Assembly: GCA_016287975.1 (NCBI GenBank)
Contig: JAEEXV010000333.1
Location: forward strand, 1-17,049
Length of the DNA stretch: 17,049 bases
Source: Lentisphaeria bacterium
GTDB taxonomy: Bacteria > Verrucomicrobiota > Lentisphaeria > Oligosphaerales > Oligosphaeraceae
Reading direction: 5' to 3'
How positions within the stretch are numbered: position 1 is the first letter of the stretch; the number at the start of each line of letters is the position of its first letter. This document shows positions 1 to 6,358 of the stretch, piece after piece. The notes beneath the pieces were generated by a model that did not search any database, was not told where the DNA came from, and saw only the letters and a list, made by a program, of their open reading frames with translations. The translations under genes were made by a program, and so were the position numbers.

Positions 1-1
1 C

Positions 2-1471
2 GATGTCACGCTGGCGACGGCGGCGGTGCCCGCCGGCGCGCGCCGCCTGCACGCAGCCAACGGCAGCTACTATGACCCCTGCGCCGAGCGCGACATCCTC
101 GACTACCACGACTACCAGCACTGGGCAATCAGCCGCTGCATCCGCGAACTGGCGCACGTCATCAAGGAGGAGACGGAGGGCCGCAGCCTTGCGGGCGCCT
201 TCTTCGGCTACACCATCTTCCTGCACGACGCGGAGTTCGGGCAGTCCACCGGGCACTTCGACGTCCGCAGCGTGCTGGACTGCCCGGATGTGGACTACCT
301 GGTCGCGCCGGTCGCCTATTCAGGTCGGCGTCCGGCCACGACCACCAACACGATGAGCACGGCCTACAGCTGCAATGTCAACGGCAAGCTCTTCTTCAAC
401 CACGCGGACTTCCGCACGCACCGCGCGCCGAAGACCGACCACTACTATGTGGACACGCGCGAGGAGGCCGAGCAGGTGCTCTGGCGCGAACTCGCGCGCA
501 ACCTCTCCGAGGGCAACGCCATCCAGTTCTACGACTTCTCCCGCGGCTGGACCTTCGGCGACAAGGAACTCTGCCGCATCGTCCGGCAGTGCCAGGAACT
601 GCTGGGCAAATACCGCCTCCAGGCCTTTGACTTCCCCGCGCGCGACTATCTGCTCGTCGTGGTGGACGAGCGGCTGATGGGGCGCTTCCAGACCGACCGA
701 CCGCCCCTCGGCAACGAACTCGTCTACTTCCAACTCATGAACCTGACGATGGCGGGAATCCCCTGGCGCTGCGTCCTCCTCTCCGACCTCATGCGCCACG
801 AGGAACTCCAGCGCTACGGCGCGTTCATGTTCCTGAACCTCTTCCGAATGGACGAAGAGACCGTCGCCTTCCTGAAGCGGAAGGTGCTGACCCAGGGGCG
901 GCTGTCCATCTTCATGGGGCCGGCGGGGCTGCTCTCCCCGCAGGGCCTCACGACGCGCCGCATCGAGGCGCTCCTCGGGCAGCCGTTCCGCCTTGAAACC
1001 AAGGGGCTCTTCCTGCGCTGCGAGGCCACGGGCGCCTGGCCCGCCATCCAGGGCGTGGGATGGGGCGTCACCGACAAACTGCTCCGCCCGCATGTGCTCC
1101 TGCCCGAACGGACCGCCCCCGACGAACCCATCGCCAGACTGCTGGACGGGACCCCCGCGGCGCTCTACCGCGAGCGCACGGACTGCAAGGTCTTCTGGAG
1201 CGCCGTGCCCGGCCTCAAGCCGCCCGTCCTGCGCGAACTCGCGCGCCGCGGCGGCATCCCCGTCCTCGCCGACACCAACGACGGCATCTACGCGGGCTGC
1301 GGCTTCATCGGCATCCACGCACACTCCGACGGCGAGAAGCGCCTGCGCTTCCCACGTCCCTGCGCCCCGCGCGAAATCCTCGGCGGACGCGACTGGCCCG
1401 CAGGCACCACCGAAGTCACCCTCCGCATGAAACGCGGCGAGACGCGGATCTTCCTGGCGCGGGAGCCGTAG
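2..1471 (+). CDS. Beta-galactosidase-like (GH42 / clan GH-A type) protein, 5'-truncated by window edge
   Basis: The frame is open from the first bases of the window, so this is the C-terminal ~489 residues of a longer protein; the first ATG (26) is not a believable start. The early part has the layout of the last strands of a GH-A TIM barrel as seen in GH42-like enzymes: an FFGYTIF strand near residue 69, then SVLDCPDVDYLVAPVAY, a family-typical 'the case is here, the place is there' stretch, and a gloss of aromatic and acidic residues (HADFRTHR, WTFGDKE). The later part, from about residue 215, resembles the Rossmann-like trimerisation domain of GH42 (YLLVVVDE, then GRLSIFMGP), ending in a short beta-rich tail. 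Family knowledge suggests hydrolysis of beta-galactosides or related plant or host glycans. The catalytic acid/base lies upstream of the window and cannot be checked, so substrate is unknown. It converges on the lipoprotein gene with only 23 nt between stops. Recognition is by eye and moderate. Confidence 0.72.
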   Translation, partial: DVTLATAAVPAGARRLHAANGSYYDPCAERDILDYHDYQHWAISRCIRELAHVIKEETEGRSLAGAFFGYTIFLHDAEFGQSTGHFDVRSVLDCPDVDYLVAPVAYSGRRPATTTNTMSTAYSCNVNGKLFFNHADFRTHRAPKTDHYYVDTREEAEQVLWRELARNLSEGNAIQFYDFSRGWTFGDKELCRIVRQCQELLGKYRLQAFDFPARDYLLVVVDERLMGRFQTDRPPLGNELVYFQLMNLTMAGIPWRCVLLSDLMRHEELQRYGAFMFLNLFRMDEETVAFLKRKVLTQGRLSIFMGPAGLLSPQGLTTRRIEALLGQPFRLETKGLFLRCEATGAWPAIQGVGWGVTDKLLRPHVLLPERTAPDEPIARLLDGTPAALYRERTDCKVFWSAVPGLKPPVLRELARRGGIPVLADTNDGIYAGCGFIGIHAHSDGEKRLRFPRPCAPREILGGRDWPAGTTEVTLRMKRGETRIFLAREP

Positions 1472-1494
1472 ATGCACCGGAACTCCCCCGCCTG

Positions 1495-1854
1495 CTAAAT
1501 GCCTTCCCTTTTACGCCATTCCCGTAGAAGCAGAAGCAATTCATCCCAATATTCCAGGTTGCGTTTCGCGCTTTCATAATCATCGTTGGCCTTCTCCAGC
1601 GCCTGCTCGCTTTTTTTCAGTCTGGTCTTCGCCATGCCAATGTGTTCTTCCAGCATGGCCTGTGCCTTGTCCACTCCGTATTGTTTAATGAACGCACCAT
1701 GTTGCTCAAGGATCCGTTGGAAATTTACCTCTGCCCCATGGTAGTACCTGAAATCACTTATCATATCACAGACCATAGCCTCTTTCGTATAGAAGCATCC
1801 GCTGCTGCTGATGGTCAATGCGATAAGTGCCACGGATAACAACGTTTTCTTCAT
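1495..1854 (-). CDS. Small predicted lipoprotein with coiled coil
   Basis: This 119-residue protein begins MKKTLLSVALIALTISSSGC: two lysines, a hydrophobic core and a Cys at position 20, so a type II (lipoprotein) signal peptide is likely, although the -3 residue of the lipobox is Ser rather than the usual Leu. Mature residues ~55-112 are a highly charged alpha-helical stretch (KKSEQALEKANDDYESAKRN) with coiled-coil spacing. I do not recognise a family. The start is fixed by a near-perfect Shine-Dalgarno AAGGAGG (1861-1867) six bases before the ATG. It lies downstream of the 293-residue gene on the same strand (158-nt gap), and the stop of a hydrophobic start-less frame sits one base before its ATG, which suggests it is translated as the last cistron of that unit. 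Base composition is lower in GC than the flanking genes, consistent with recent acquisition. Confidence 0.72.
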   Translation of the reverse strand: MKKTLLSVALIALTISSSGCFYTKEAMVCDMISDFRYYHGAEVNFQRILEQHGAFIKQYGVDKAQAMLEEHIGMAKTRLKKSEQALEKANDDYESAKRNLEYWDELLLLLREWRKREGI

Positions 1855-1858
1855 TTCA

Positions 1859-2038
1859 AACCTCCTTGTGATTTGTTCGCAATGAGATGGGCAGGGCCTC
1901 CAGTGTGGCGGCGAAAACGGAGAAGGCGGCGAACAGAAGCGGGATAATGGCGTGGATGAGGGGGGCTGAAAAAGATGACGAGTCGTCGGAAGCGCCGGTT
2001 TCGGCGCGGTGTCTAGCAGAACTGCTTGAGCATTTCGG
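1859..2038 (-). other. 60-codon hydrophobic open frame without a standard start, between two minus-strand genes
   Basis: Between the 293-residue gene (stop 2013-2015) and the lipoprotein gene (ATG 1854), the minus strand holds a frame open from a TGA at 2039-2041 to a TGA at 1856-1858. It overlaps the end of the upstream gene in the +1 frame. Its product would contain the hydrophobic run PLIHAIIPLLFAAFSVFAA, enough for one membrane helix, then a short polar tail ending NHKEV. The hydrophobic part is rich in codons ending G or C. There is no ATG or GTG; the only TTG is near the end, and ATT or CTG would be the other possible starts. The stop lies one base before the lipoprotein ATG. It may be the remains of a membrane-tail domain split from the upstream gene by a frameshift, a frameshifted product, or chance. 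Confidence 0.3.
1861..1867 (-). promoter_or_regulatory. Strong ribosome binding site of the lipoprotein gene
   Basis: The minus strand reads AAGGAGG six bases before the ATG at 1854. It is the best Shine-Dalgarno in the window, where most other genes have weak ones. Confidence 0.75.
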
Positions 2039-2894
2039 TCATGCGGTCGGCTCTGGTGGAAATGATTTTTTCGGCATGGTCGAGGTAGTTTGTCACCCCC
2101 TCAAGATAGACTTTTCTGGAAGGCTGCGGCTTTTCCCAATGGAAACGCACTCTGCCATTGGCGTCCGAGAAGATGTTTTTGGCATGGCCGTCTTCATCGA
2201 GGAAGTCATCCAATAGCAGGTTTTTTGCCAGGCGGGTGAATCCATCCGGGGATGTGTATTGTCCAAAGGCATGTTCATTCCGCTCGTGGACGAGGCGGAA
2301 AAGGACGTTATCCGCATTCGCGCGATTGCGCAGGCATGGTTCCAGTGCCAGCAAAAACAGGTCAAAGTAATCATGCCAGTGGTTGGTTCCGCGATACGTA
2401 TTCAAAGTCTGGGAGCGCATGTTGCATTGGACTGCGGCATTGGGCAGAACCACAAAGTTGCCAAGCGTATGGGCCATTTTGTGAAAACGGCGGATTCGGT
2501 CATACAATGCCTTCTCAATGGGGGCAAAGCGGTCGATACCGTAATAACAGCCTGGTTTTTCTGGATTCGCCCGCCCGAAAATGGTGTGGAACGTGTGAAT
2601 GGTGTCGCCCCGATAGGGCTTTCCAGTATCAATTTCCCGCCAGTCCGTCATATCTGGAAACGCGCGGCTGAAAAGCAGCACATACACCGCCCGCATGATG
2701 AAAGTGTTGTCGCAGTCAAAGTGCCTGGGATTCTCGCAGCCGAAGCGCTTGTCGTCTTTCAGTTCCTCCAGGTCAAAGTCCTTGAACTGCCGCAAATCAC
2801 CGCCTAATTTTAACGTCACAAAATCCCGTAGCAAGGAGGAGGCGTCTGCGATGGCCGCCTGCGTGTTTTTAATGCTTGAGTCGACTTTTTCCAT
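2013..2894 (-). CDS. Conserved hypothetical protein with RGDT...F and HTLGN motifs
   Basis: This 293-residue soluble protein has no signal peptide or membrane helix. It starts with a helical N-terminus (residues 1-35), followed by RGDTIHTFHTIFGR (95-108), FHKMAHTLGNFVVLPN (137-152) and LNTYRGTNHWHDYFDLF (164-180). From memory, similar RGDT-x-x-(S/T)F-x-T-x-F and HT(L/I)GN-x-x-x-(L/V)P blocks occur in a widespread uncharacterised bacterial family often found near mobile or defence genes; I cannot name it with certainty. The HTLGN block is also loosely reminiscent of the H-x-x-GN-x-x-L segment in DUF1524 (GmrSD-type) nucleases, but the rest does not match. It has its own promoter (2946-2973), a weak ribosome site, and probably leads a two-cistron unit with the lipoprotein. 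GC content is below that of its neighbours. Function unknown. Confidence 0.72.
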   Translation of the reverse strand: MEKVDSSIKNTQAAIADASSLLRDFVTLKLGGDLRQFKDFDLEELKDDKRFGCENPRHFDCDNTFIMRAVYVLLFSRAFPDMTDWREIDTGKPYRGDTIHTFHTIFGRANPEKPGCYYGIDRFAPIEKALYDRIRRFHKMAHTLGNFVVLPNAAVQCNMRSQTLNTYRGTNHWHDYFDLFLLALEPCLRNRANADNVLFRLVHERNEHAFGQYTSPDGFTRLAKNLLLDDFLDEDGHAKNIFSDANGRVRFHWEKPQPSRKVYLEGVTNYLDHAEKIISTRADRMTEMLKQFC

Positions 2895-2945
2895 TTTCCC
2901 TGGCGCCTTTTCCTGTTTACGGTGGAGTATTCACAAAACAACGAT

Positions 2946-2973
2946 AATATAACGAGTATCTGGGAGACGTCAA
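2946..2973 (-). promoter_or_regulatory. Sigma-70-type promoter of the 293-residue gene
   Basis: On the minus strand TTGACG (2973-2968, 5/6 to consensus) is followed after 16 nt by TATATT (2951-2946, 5/6). Transcription would begin near 2939, giving a leader of about 45 nt before the ATG at 2894. It is the clearest promoter in the window. Confidence 0.6.
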
Positions 2974-3065
2974 ATCCTTGGTCTGATGGTCTCCGCAAGT
3001 CTCAAGTCCCGCGTTGTCTTTCACGGTTTTCAGAATGAGATTCCTTAGTATGAGCGGGGAATGGG

Positions 3066-3107
3066 ACAAAATTGTAAAAAGCGCGGAGTGACGAAGTACA
3101 ATTTTGT
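3066..3107. repeat. Perfect 11-bp inverted repeat with 20-nt spacer
   Basis: ACAAAATTGTA (3066-3076) and TACAATTTTGT (3097-3107) are exact reverse complements around a GC-richer 20-nt spacer. It lies between the divergent 293-residue gene and purF and next to the tandem repeat. It could be a stem-loop, an operator for a dimeric regulator, or the end of an old insertion. No T-tract follows, so it is not a typical terminator. Confidence 0.6.
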
Positions 3108-3118
3108 TGAAACAGGGG

Positions 3119-3365
3119 ACTTTAGACCCCAGACCCCAGACCCATCGGAGACCCCAGACTTCAGACCCCAGACCCATCGGGGACCCCAGACCCCAGACCC
3201 ATCGGGGACCCCAGACTTCAGACCCCAGACCCATCGGGGACCCCAGACCCCAGACCCATCGGGGAGCCCAGACCAAAGACCATAGACCCAAGCGTTCTGT
3301 GCCGGCCCATTCTTGGGCCGGTAAATGACCCAGACCCATCGGGGACCCCAGACTTCAGACCCCAG
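3119..3365. repeat. Heptad-based tandem repeat (CCCCAGA / CTTCAGA / CCCATCGGGGA)
   Basis: The array is built from 7-nt words CCCCAGA and CTTCAGA closed by CCCATCGGGGA. Long (32 nt) and short (25 nt) units alternate, and the 57-nt pair occurs twice without a mismatch (3152-3208 and 3209-3265), with partial copies on both sides (3121-3151 and 3329-3365). Inside it, at 3302-3321, lies a perfect 8-bp hairpin CCGGCCCA-TTCT-TGGGCCGG. Related words recur at 15344-15372 and 16339-16380. All frames across it can be open, but the Pro/Gln/Thr-rich translations come from the repeat and are not taken as genes. Together with 2895-3118 it fills the 529-nt gap before purF. Confidence 0.85.
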
Positions 3366-3406
3366 GTCTTTGGCACGTGTTATGCTAATAAAGAATATAG
3401 ACCCGT

Positions 3407-3413
3407 GGGAGGA
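3407..3413 (+). promoter_or_regulatory. Ribosome binding site deciding the purF start
   Basis: GGGAGGA ends 10 nt before the ATG at 3424 and supports that start over the upstream in-frame ATGs at 3325 (inside the repeat) and 3382. The short stretch 3366-3400 is AT-rich and may hold the promoter, but no convincing -35/-10 pair was found. Confidence 0.6.
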
Positions 3414-3423
3414 ATATCGTTCG

Positions 3424-5190
3424 ATGTCAGATCCAGTCAAGCATGAATGTGGGGTGTCGCTGATACGCCTGCGCCGTCCGCTGCCGTATTATGTGGAGCG
3501 TTACGGGACGGGCTACTATGGCTATGAGAAGCTGTCGCTGCTGCTGGAGAAGCAGCACAACCGCGGTCAGGACGGGGCGGGGGTGGCGTGCGTCGGGCTG
3601 GAGGTGCCTCCTGGGCAGCCGTTCTACCAGTTGGAGAAGTCGTGCGCGGAACTGCCGCTGGCGGAGCTGCTGACGCGGATCGGGGAGGAGATGTCGCAGT
3701 CGGGGGCGCCGTCGGCGTCGTCGGGGGCGCTGAGCCATCCGTTCTACGGGGAACTTTATCTGGGGCATCTGCGCTACGGGACGTACGGGGGGCGGACGCT
3801 GGCGGCGTGCCAGCCGCTGGCCAGCGACAGCAGCTGGCGGAACCGCACCCTGCTGCTGGCGGGGAACTTCAATCTGACGAACACGGGGGAACTCTTCGAC
3901 GGACTGGTGCGCCAGGGGCACCACCCGCGCAGCCGCCAGGATTCGGAGATGCTCCTGATGGAGCTGGTCCACTATCTGGAGAAGAGCGGGCATGACTGCA
4001 GCGGCTACACCCACGATGAACTCAAGGCGCTCTTCCGCGATGCGGCGAGCTGCTGGGACGGCGGGTTCGCCATCTGCGGCGTCTTCGGCAACGGAGACGC
4101 CTTCGCCTTCCGCGACGCGCACGGCATCCGCCCGATGTTCTACCATGTCGACGACGAGGTGGTCGTGGTCGCCTCGGAGCGCGTGGCGATCCAGACCACC
4201 TTCGACCTGGCCCCGACCGAGGTGCCCGAACTGCCGCCAGGCCATCTGCTGACCGTGCTGGCCTCAGGCGACTGCCAGGTGCAGCGCTATCTGCCAGAAG
4301 CGCCCGTCCGCCGCTGCGTCTTCGAGCGGATCTACTTCAGCCGCGGCAACGACGCCGACATCCAGCGGGAGCGGCGCGCGCTGGGGGCCGCGCTCGTGCC
4401 GAGGGTACTGGAGGCGATCGACGGCGACGTGCACAACACCGTCTTCAGCTACATCCCCAACACCGCCCTCATCAGCTACCACGGGATGCTGACGCGTCTC
4501 GTCGAACTCTGCGGGGCCACGGGGCTGCGCTTCGCCCAGATCGCCGTCAAGGACGCCAAGTTCCGCACCTTCATCGCGGACGCGCACAAGCGCAAGGAAC
4601 TCTTCCCGCACGTCTACGACGTCACCTACGGGATCGTCCGCCCTGGCATCGACAACCTCGTGATCATCGACGATTCGATTGTGCGCGGCAATACCATGCG
4701 CAACGCCATCCTGCCGATTCTGGATCGTCTGCGCCCGAAGCGCATCGTGGTATGCAGTTCGGCGCCGCCGATCTGCTATCCTGACTGCTACGGCATCGAC
4801 ATGGCCTCGTTCGGCGACCTGGTCGCCTTCGAGGCGCTGGTCTCGCTGCTGAAGGCCCACGACAAACTGGAGCTCTTCCGCCTGGCGGTCGAACTGGCCC
4901 GCGAGGATCTGCGCGGCCCCGATGCGGTCATGCAGAACCGCGCGCTGCCGCTCTACCAGTGCTTCGGGCACCACGAACTCGAGGAGGAGGTCGCGCGCCA
5001 CCTGAAGCCCGCAGGCCTCCAGGCGGAACTGAAGGTGGTCTACCAGACCCGCGAAAGCCTCCGCCACTGCTGCCCCGACCACACCGGGGACTGGTACTTC
5101 ACTGGCGACTATCCCACCCCTGGCGGCAACCGCGTCGTCAACCGCGCCCTCGTCAACTACGTCGAAAACATCAACACCCGCGCCTATTGA
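3424..5190 (+). CDS. purF: Amidophosphoribosyltransferase (glutamine PRPP amidotransferase)
   Basis: Catalyses the first committed step of purine synthesis: PRPP plus glutamine to 5-phosphoribosylamine. The 588-residue protein starts MSDPVKHECG; Cys9 is the expected N-terminal nucleophile of the class II glutamine amidotransferase domain after removal of a short propeptide. Other domain marks are HNRGQDGAG (~44-53), LGHLRYGTYGG (~113-123), GNFNLTN (~147), RQDSEML and RDAHGIRPM (~233). The C-terminal phosphoribosyltransferase domain has the PRPP loop LVIIDDSIVRGNTMRN (~410-425) followed by SSAPPICYPDCYGIDM. The paired cysteines in the latter could serve an iron-sulphur cluster as in the Bacillus-type enzyme, but this is a guess. 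At ~590 residues it is longer than the E. coli form (~505) and resembles the long form seen in Bacteroidetes and PVC bacteria. The longer reading from 3325 would add residues encoded by the repeat and is rejected. It is monocistronic, with no other pur gene beside it. Confidence 0.95.
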   Translation: MSDPVKHECGVSLIRLRRPLPYYVERYGTGYYGYEKLSLLLEKQHNRGQDGAGVACVGLEVPPGQPFYQLEKSCAELPLAELLTRIGEEMSQSGAPSASSGALSHPFYGELYLGHLRYGTYGGRTLAACQPLASDSSWRNRTLLLAGNFNLTNTGELFDGLVRQGHHPRSRQDSEMLLMELVHYLEKSGHDCSGYTHDELKALFRDAASCWDGGFAICGVFGNGDAFAFRDAHGIRPMFYHVDDEVVVVASERVAIQTTFDLAPTEVPELPPGHLLTVLASGDCQVQRYLPEAPVRRCVFERIYFSRGNDADIQRERRALGAALVPRVLEAIDGDVHNTVFSYIPNTALISYHGMLTRLVELCGATGLRFAQIAVKDAKFRTFIADAHKRKELFPHVYDVTYGIVRPGIDNLVIIDDSIVRGNTMRNAILPILDRLRPKRIVVCSSAPPICYPDCYGIDMASFGDLVAFEALVSLLKAHDKLELFRLAVELAREDLRGPDAVMQNRALPLYQCFGHHELEEEVARHLKPAGLQAELKVVYQTRESLRHCCPDHTGDWYFTGDYPTPGGNRVVNRALVNYVENINTRAY

Positions 5191-5230
5191 TCCCCGATGC
5201 GGGGATTTGGCGCCGTCGTGGAAACGGCGC
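5191..5230 (+). terminator. Candidate purF terminator region (two hairpins)
   Basis: Directly after the purF stop lie TCCCCG-ATG-CGGGGA (5191-5205) and GCGCCGT/ACGGCGC (5210-5216 with 5224-5230). A T6 run at 5242-5247 is 11 nt further on and also encodes the final lysines of the opposite gene. The stems could stop transcripts from either side, but the T-tract spacing is not ideal. Confidence 0.4.
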
Positions 5231-5238
5231 GGGCAAGG

Positions 5239-5874
5239 CTATTTTTTCCTGGGGGGCGGCGGGGGCGGGGGGGCGTTGAGATAGAACTGGAGGCGCTGCT
5301 GGACGATGGTCTCGCGCTTGTCCTGGATGTCCTTGAGGCGCTTCTGGAGGGCCTCGATGCGCTTCTGGCTGTGCTCGACGAGCAGTTCGTAGGAGGCGTT
5401 GACGAGGGCGGTCAACTGCTCCTGGAGTTCCTTGGCGTTGGCGGGGGGCGGGTCGGCGCGGAGCTGGCGGACGAGTTCCCAGCACTTGCGCTCGATTTCG
5501 CGGGTGCGCTCCATGAAGTCGCGGTCGGGATTGGGGAAGAGGCGGGCGACCTCGGCCATGAAGGCCTCGCGGTTTTCGGCGCGGAGGCGCTGGAGGCGAT
5601 TGTATTCGGCGGGATTTTCCTCGCGGAGGCGCTGGAAATAGTGCCACTGGTTGGGCGGAAGCGTGCCATTCCGCGGGGGGCGGCGGTGGCCGCCGCGGGG
5701 GCCGCCGTGGCGCTGTCCGTCATGGGGCTTGGGCGGCTTGCGGGGCGTGGCGGAGGTGGCGGGAACCGCCGCAGGCGCGGTGGTGTTGGCGGCGGGCTTG
5801 GGGGCGTCCTCGGCGGGGATGGCCTGCGCGAGCAGGAAGGAAAGGGCGAAGATGGTCAGGAAGGCGTGTCTCAT
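5239..5874 (-). CDS. Secreted Pro-rich/coiled-coil protein, third gene of sigma/anti-sigma operon
   Basis: This 211-residue protein starts MRHAFLTIFALSFLLAQAIPAED, a typical Sec signal peptide ending near residue 22. A low-complexity Ala/Pro/Thr section and a His/Gly/Arg/Pro stretch (HDGQRHGGPRGGHRRPP, ~50-66) follow, then a long charged helical region (~75-198) with coiled-coil spacing, and a tail of seven prolines plus RKK. I recognise no family with certainty. The architecture of a signal peptide plus antiparallel-helix body is reminiscent of periplasmic stress proteins such as Spy, CpxP and ZraP, and the His-rich stretch could bind metal; both are inferences. The start is set by the signal peptide and by its position 4 nt after the anti-sigma stop, implying translational coupling. 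The longer upstream frame overlaps the anti-sigma gene and is rejected. It is probably co-regulated with, or senses for, the sigma factor. Confidence 0.75.
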   Translation of the reverse strand: MRHAFLTIFALSFLLAQAIPAEDAPKPAANTTAPAAVPATSATPRKPPKPHDGQRHGGPRGGHRRPPRNGTLPPNQWHYFQRLREENPAEYNRLQRLRAENREAFMAEVARLFPNPDRDFMERTREIERKCWELVRQLRADPPPANAKELQEQLTALVNASYELLVEHSQKRIEALQKRLKDIQDKRETIVQQRLQFYLNAPPPPPPPRKK

Positions 5875-5878
5875 GGGG

Positions 5879-6358
5879 TTACATTCCGCAGGCGAGGACA
5901 TCAAGTTCAAGCTGGATTTTGTTGCATTCGGAGTTGACGATCTGCACGTTGGCGTCGAAGTCGAGGGAACGGGCGATCTGCGCGTCGGCGGTCTCCCGTG
6001 CGGCGGCGGGGCGCGGGGCGGGGGCGTGGACGGCGGAGGAGGAGGCGACATGCGGCGCGGTCCGCTCGTCCGCGCGGAAGAGGGAGGCGCGCCAGATGGT
6101 TGCGGTCAAGAGGACGACTGCGGCGGCCGCGGCGGCGGGCCAGAGGAGGCGGCGCAGGAAGTGCGAACGGCGCAGCTGCGCCTTGCAGGCGGTGCGCACG
6201 CGCAGATCCAGGGCGAAGGATGGCCTCGGGGCGAGCAGCGCGGCGGTCTCGCGGCATTCGCGGCACTGGGCGAGATGAGCCTCCTCGTCGCGGTCGAGGG
6301 GGAGGTTCTCGAAGAGCTTGTGCTGGATTTCCTGGCAGTTCATGATGGGTGTCCTCAT
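5879..6358 (-). CDS. Zinc-finger (ZAS-type) membrane anti-sigma factor
   Basis: Expected to bind the neighbouring ECF sigma factor and hold it inactive at the inner membrane until an envelope signal arrives. In the 159 residues, the cytoplasmic N-terminal domain shows the anti-sigma zinc signature H28-x3-C32-x2-C35 (HLAQCREC), with an upstream candidate ligand Cys8 in MNCQEIQHKL, as in the RsrA/RsiW/ChrR-like fold. A single transmembrane helix spans about residues 71-89 (LLWPAAAAAAVVLLTATIW), followed by a ~70-residue periplasmic domain. The ATG overlaps the sigma stop in an ATGA tetranucleotide, so the start at 6358 (rather than the internal Met at 6343) is favoured by coupling. The periplasmic part is Ala/Pro-rich and then more conserved-looking at the end (NVQIVNSECNKIQLELDVLACGM). 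Confidence in the role is high; the signal is unknown. Confidence 0.85.
   Translation of the reverse strand: MRTPIMNCQEIQHKLFENLPLDRDEEAHLAQCRECRETAALLAPRPSFALDLRVRTACKAQLRRSHFLRRLLWPAAAAAAVVLLTATIWRASLFRADERTAPHVASSSAVHAPAPRPAAARETADAQIARSLDFDANVQIVNSECNKIQLELDVLACGM

Noticed and set aside
3061..3328. Small Pro/Gln/Thr/Arg-rich plus-strand frames in the heptad repeat
   Set aside because: They are translations of a tandem DNA repeat open in several frames, without a ribosome site. The same reason rejects the purF start at 3325.
5399..5641. Plus-strand frames opposite the secreted coiled-coil gene
   Set aside because: They are antisense to a gene with a signal peptide and operon coupling, and have no motifs of their own.
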